From the NCBI RefSeq assembly GCF_026343955.1, contig NZ_JAPKNI010000002.1:310001-374000 (forward strand): 64,000 nt of DNA, read 5' to 3'. Numbering within the stretch: the stretch's first letter is position 1; every line of letters begins with the position of its first letter. Position numbers and translations under genes: made by a program. Source of the DNA: Kaistia defluvii (GTDB lineage Bacteria > Pseudomonadota > Alphaproteobacteria > Rhizobiales > Kaistiaceae). Positions 62,567-64,000 of the stretch are shown in pieces. Under the pieces are notes generated by a model. That model was not told where the DNA came from and did not search any database. It saw nothing but the letters and a program-made list of their open reading frames with translations.

Positions 62567-62910
62567 GTGTATTCCTTCCCGAATGACCTGAAACGCCTTG
62601 TGAAGCGGGGGTCCGCAGTCGCAAAGAACAAGCCTCAGTCGATACCTAGACCCAAAACCCTAGAAACCACGGATAGATGAAACGCTTTGAGCTTGTCTAG
62701 CTGATCATCAGTCGCGCAGACAGAGTTGCCCATCGACGCACCCAACGGGGATCCCCGGCGTTTGGTTCCCGGCGCCGATGTCTCGTGGGTTGCTCGCCGC
62801 GATCGTCAGATATCCGAGGATATGAGGCTCTTCATCCAGAGAGCATGGGCCGAGTTGTGTTCCTTGCCGATTTGCAGCCATATCGAACGAGGCGCGGGGG
62901 CAAAAATTCG
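62567..62910. other. Intergenic region before the second glycosyltransferase gene
   Basis: A 344-bp gap, less GC-rich than most of the window. The divergent promoters of the BA14K gene and the glycosyltransferase must lie here. Short open frames occur but none shows recognisable features; no clear repeat or hairpin was found. Confidence 0.5.
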
Positions 62911-64000
62911 ATGTATTCGAAAAACGGCACGTCCATCGATCGTCATGCTGCGGACCGACGATCCGACATTCTTCTGTTCCTTGTCGGCTTTGCCCTATGT
63001 CTCATGGTCCGCCTGTCGACTCTGGGCGATCTGCCGCTCTGGTTTGACGAGGTGGTCACAGCCGATTCTATCGGGAGAACATGGGGCCGCATGGCCCGCG
63101 AGAGGCTGTCGCAGGGCCATTTCGTCACCTACTTCGCCATGCTCAAGGCCCTTGGTCTTGCGGGTAGTTCGGACTTCGCGCTGCGATTGCCGTCGGCGAT
63201 CCTGGATGCGGCGGCTGGGGGGGTGGTCGCGCTTATCGCGCGCCGGGTTGGAGGATGGAGCACCGTCGTCCCTGCCACTCTGCTCTATGCAGCCTTTCCG
63301 ATCCTGATCCTCTATGGGCAGGAGGCGCGGCCCTATGCGCTTCAGCTCTTCTTTGTGACGCTGGCGATGTTCGGACAGATCGCGCTGTTGGCGGGTTCCG
63401 ATGACCCGCGGCGCCATGCAACCCTCGCGACGATCGGCACGCTCGGCGCGGTTTGGACTATTCCGGCGAGCGTGGTCATCGTCGCCATCCAACACCTCAG
63501 CCTGCTGTTCCTTGGTGTCGCGCGCCGGGGACATTCAGAGCGGCCGATTTGGATCCGGCACATTCTGGTAACGTGGATCGGAGGGATCGCGGCCTTCGCC
63601 TTTCTGATTCCATCCATCTGGGTCCAGGCAAACAAGCCCCAGGGACTGATGAAGTGGCAGAAGGGCGCTTCGGTCACGGGCAGGGCCAAGGAGATCCTTC
63701 ATGGGACCTATGGCTTCAGGGTCCCCGAGGACATAGACCGGTATTGGCCGCAGCCGTTCGAAGCGATGTTGATGTGGATCCTCTTCGCTCTCCTGTTTGC
63801 CGGGCTCATCGTGAATCGGCGATCGACGGTGCACCGCTATCTGGCGGGACTCGCCATTGGGACCTTTCTGGTCTTCATCGGCATTTCAGCCGTCACGGCT
63901 GTCACAAGCCGCTACCTGATTGGCATGATGCCTGCTGTCGTTCTTCTCGCATCGTCGGGAGCCGTCGCGCTTGTCTCGGATAGGCGCAGCCGTTGGCTTG
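62911..64000 (+). CDS. GT39/ArnT-like membrane glycosyltransferase (partial, runs off window end)
   Basis: The first 363 codons of a polytopic glycosyltransferase-like protein. The first helix (ILLFLVGFALCLMVRLSTLG) is followed by the loop LPLWFDEVVTADSIG, with the acidic residues typical of GT-C enzymes. QGHFVTYFAMLKALGLAG, LYGQEARPYALQLFFVTLAM and TSRYLIGMMPAVVLLAS align with the leftward gene at 20039-21559. The start at 62911 lacks a strong ribosome-binding site but matches the paralogue's N-terminal length. Codons are visibly more A/T-ended than neighbours. The sugar and acceptor are unknown. Confidence 0.85.
   Translation, partial: MYSKNGTSIDRHAADRRSDILLFLVGFALCLMVRLSTLGDLPLWFDEVVTADSIGRTWGRMARERLSQGHFVTYFAMLKALGLAGSSDFALRLPSAILDAAAGGVVALIARRVGGWSTVVPATLLYAAFPILILYGQEARPYALQLFFVTLAMFGQIALLAGSDDPRRHATLATIGTLGAVWTIPASVVIVAIQHLSLLFLGVARRGHSERPIWIRHILVTWIGGIAAFAFLIPSIWVQANKPQGLMKWQKGASVTGRAKEILHGTYGFRVPEDIDRYWPQPFEAMLMWILFALLFAGLIVNRRSTVHRYLAGLAIGTFLVFIGISAVTAVTSRYLIGMMPAVVLLASSGAVALVSDRRSRWL

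Noticed and set aside
1-64000. Mobile element, defence island, biosynthetic cluster, tRNA or rRNA genes
   Set aside because: No transposase, integrase, restriction, toxin-antitoxin, NRPS/PKS or cas genes were recognised, and no tRNA or rRNA signature was seen by eye; a tRNA and covariance-model scan would be decisive.

Overview
The window is GC-rich alphaproteobacterial chromosome, most likely from the order Hyphomicrobiales (Rhizobiales). The evidence is a GcrA cell-cycle regulator with GANTC sites upstream, two BA14K-family proteins, a SAM-II riboswitch ahead of metZ, the gene order phoR-pstSCAB-phoU-phoB, a double-length dCTP deaminase, and the dispersed intergenic repeats typical of that order. 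The genus cannot be fixed from sequence alone. I found no rRNA, tRNA, transposase, integrase, phage gene or CRISPR array, and no gene set that looks like an undescribed defence or mobile system.

Region 1 (1-18,975) is a reductive pyrimidine catabolism locus. It encodes the two-subunit dihydropyrimidine dehydrogenase PreT/PreA, dihydropyrimidinase, an M20-family ureidopropionase-type amidohydrolase, an omega-amino acid:pyruvate aminotransferase and an acylating (methyl)malonate-semialdehyde dehydrogenase. Together these can take uracil or thymine through dihydropyrimidine, N-carbamoyl-beta-amino acid, beta-alanine and malonate semialdehyde to acetyl- or propionyl-CoA. A polyamine-type ABC importer (left) and an NMT1/ThiY-type ABC importer (right) flank the enzymes. 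A RutR-like TetR regulator, an XRE-cupin regulator and a stand-alone cupin are embedded in the locus.

Region 2 (19,000-25,760) holds an SDR, a GT39/ArnT-like membrane glycosyltransferase without a canonical start codon, and the sulfate activation set cysQ, cysD and cysNC. Region 3 (25,774-35,807) is phosphate related: an acidic single-pass membrane protein of unknown function, a polyphosphate kinase 2, then phoR-pstS-pstC-pstA-pstB-phoU-phoB with Pho boxes. Region 4 (35,864-41,298) holds gcrA, argD-argF-hslO, apaG and mscL.

Region 5 (41,387-48,971) holds a class I aminotransferase, metA, an SDR, hemA, metZ with a SAM-II riboswitch followed by an intrinsic terminator, and dcd. Region 6 (49,126-56,215) holds a probable sugar-acid group (FAH-family hydratase, SDR, glycerate 2-kinase), an outer-membrane beta-barrel protein, an aldo/keto reductase, a zinc alcohol dehydrogenase and dps. 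Region 7 (56,289-64,000) holds BA14K protein 1, methylmalonyl-CoA mutase mutA-mutB, a lytic transglycosylase, BA14K protein 2, and a second GT39-like gene that runs off the window end and is a paralogue of the gene in region 2. mutAB could process propionyl-CoA from thymine breakdown, but the two regions are far apart.

The observations most worth following are the promoter-plus-terminator leader upstream of argD, the SAM-II/terminator pair, the repeat block that splits the second importer operon, the missing start codon of the glycosyltransferase, and a possible structured leader on metA. All were read by eye; no search or folding program was run.
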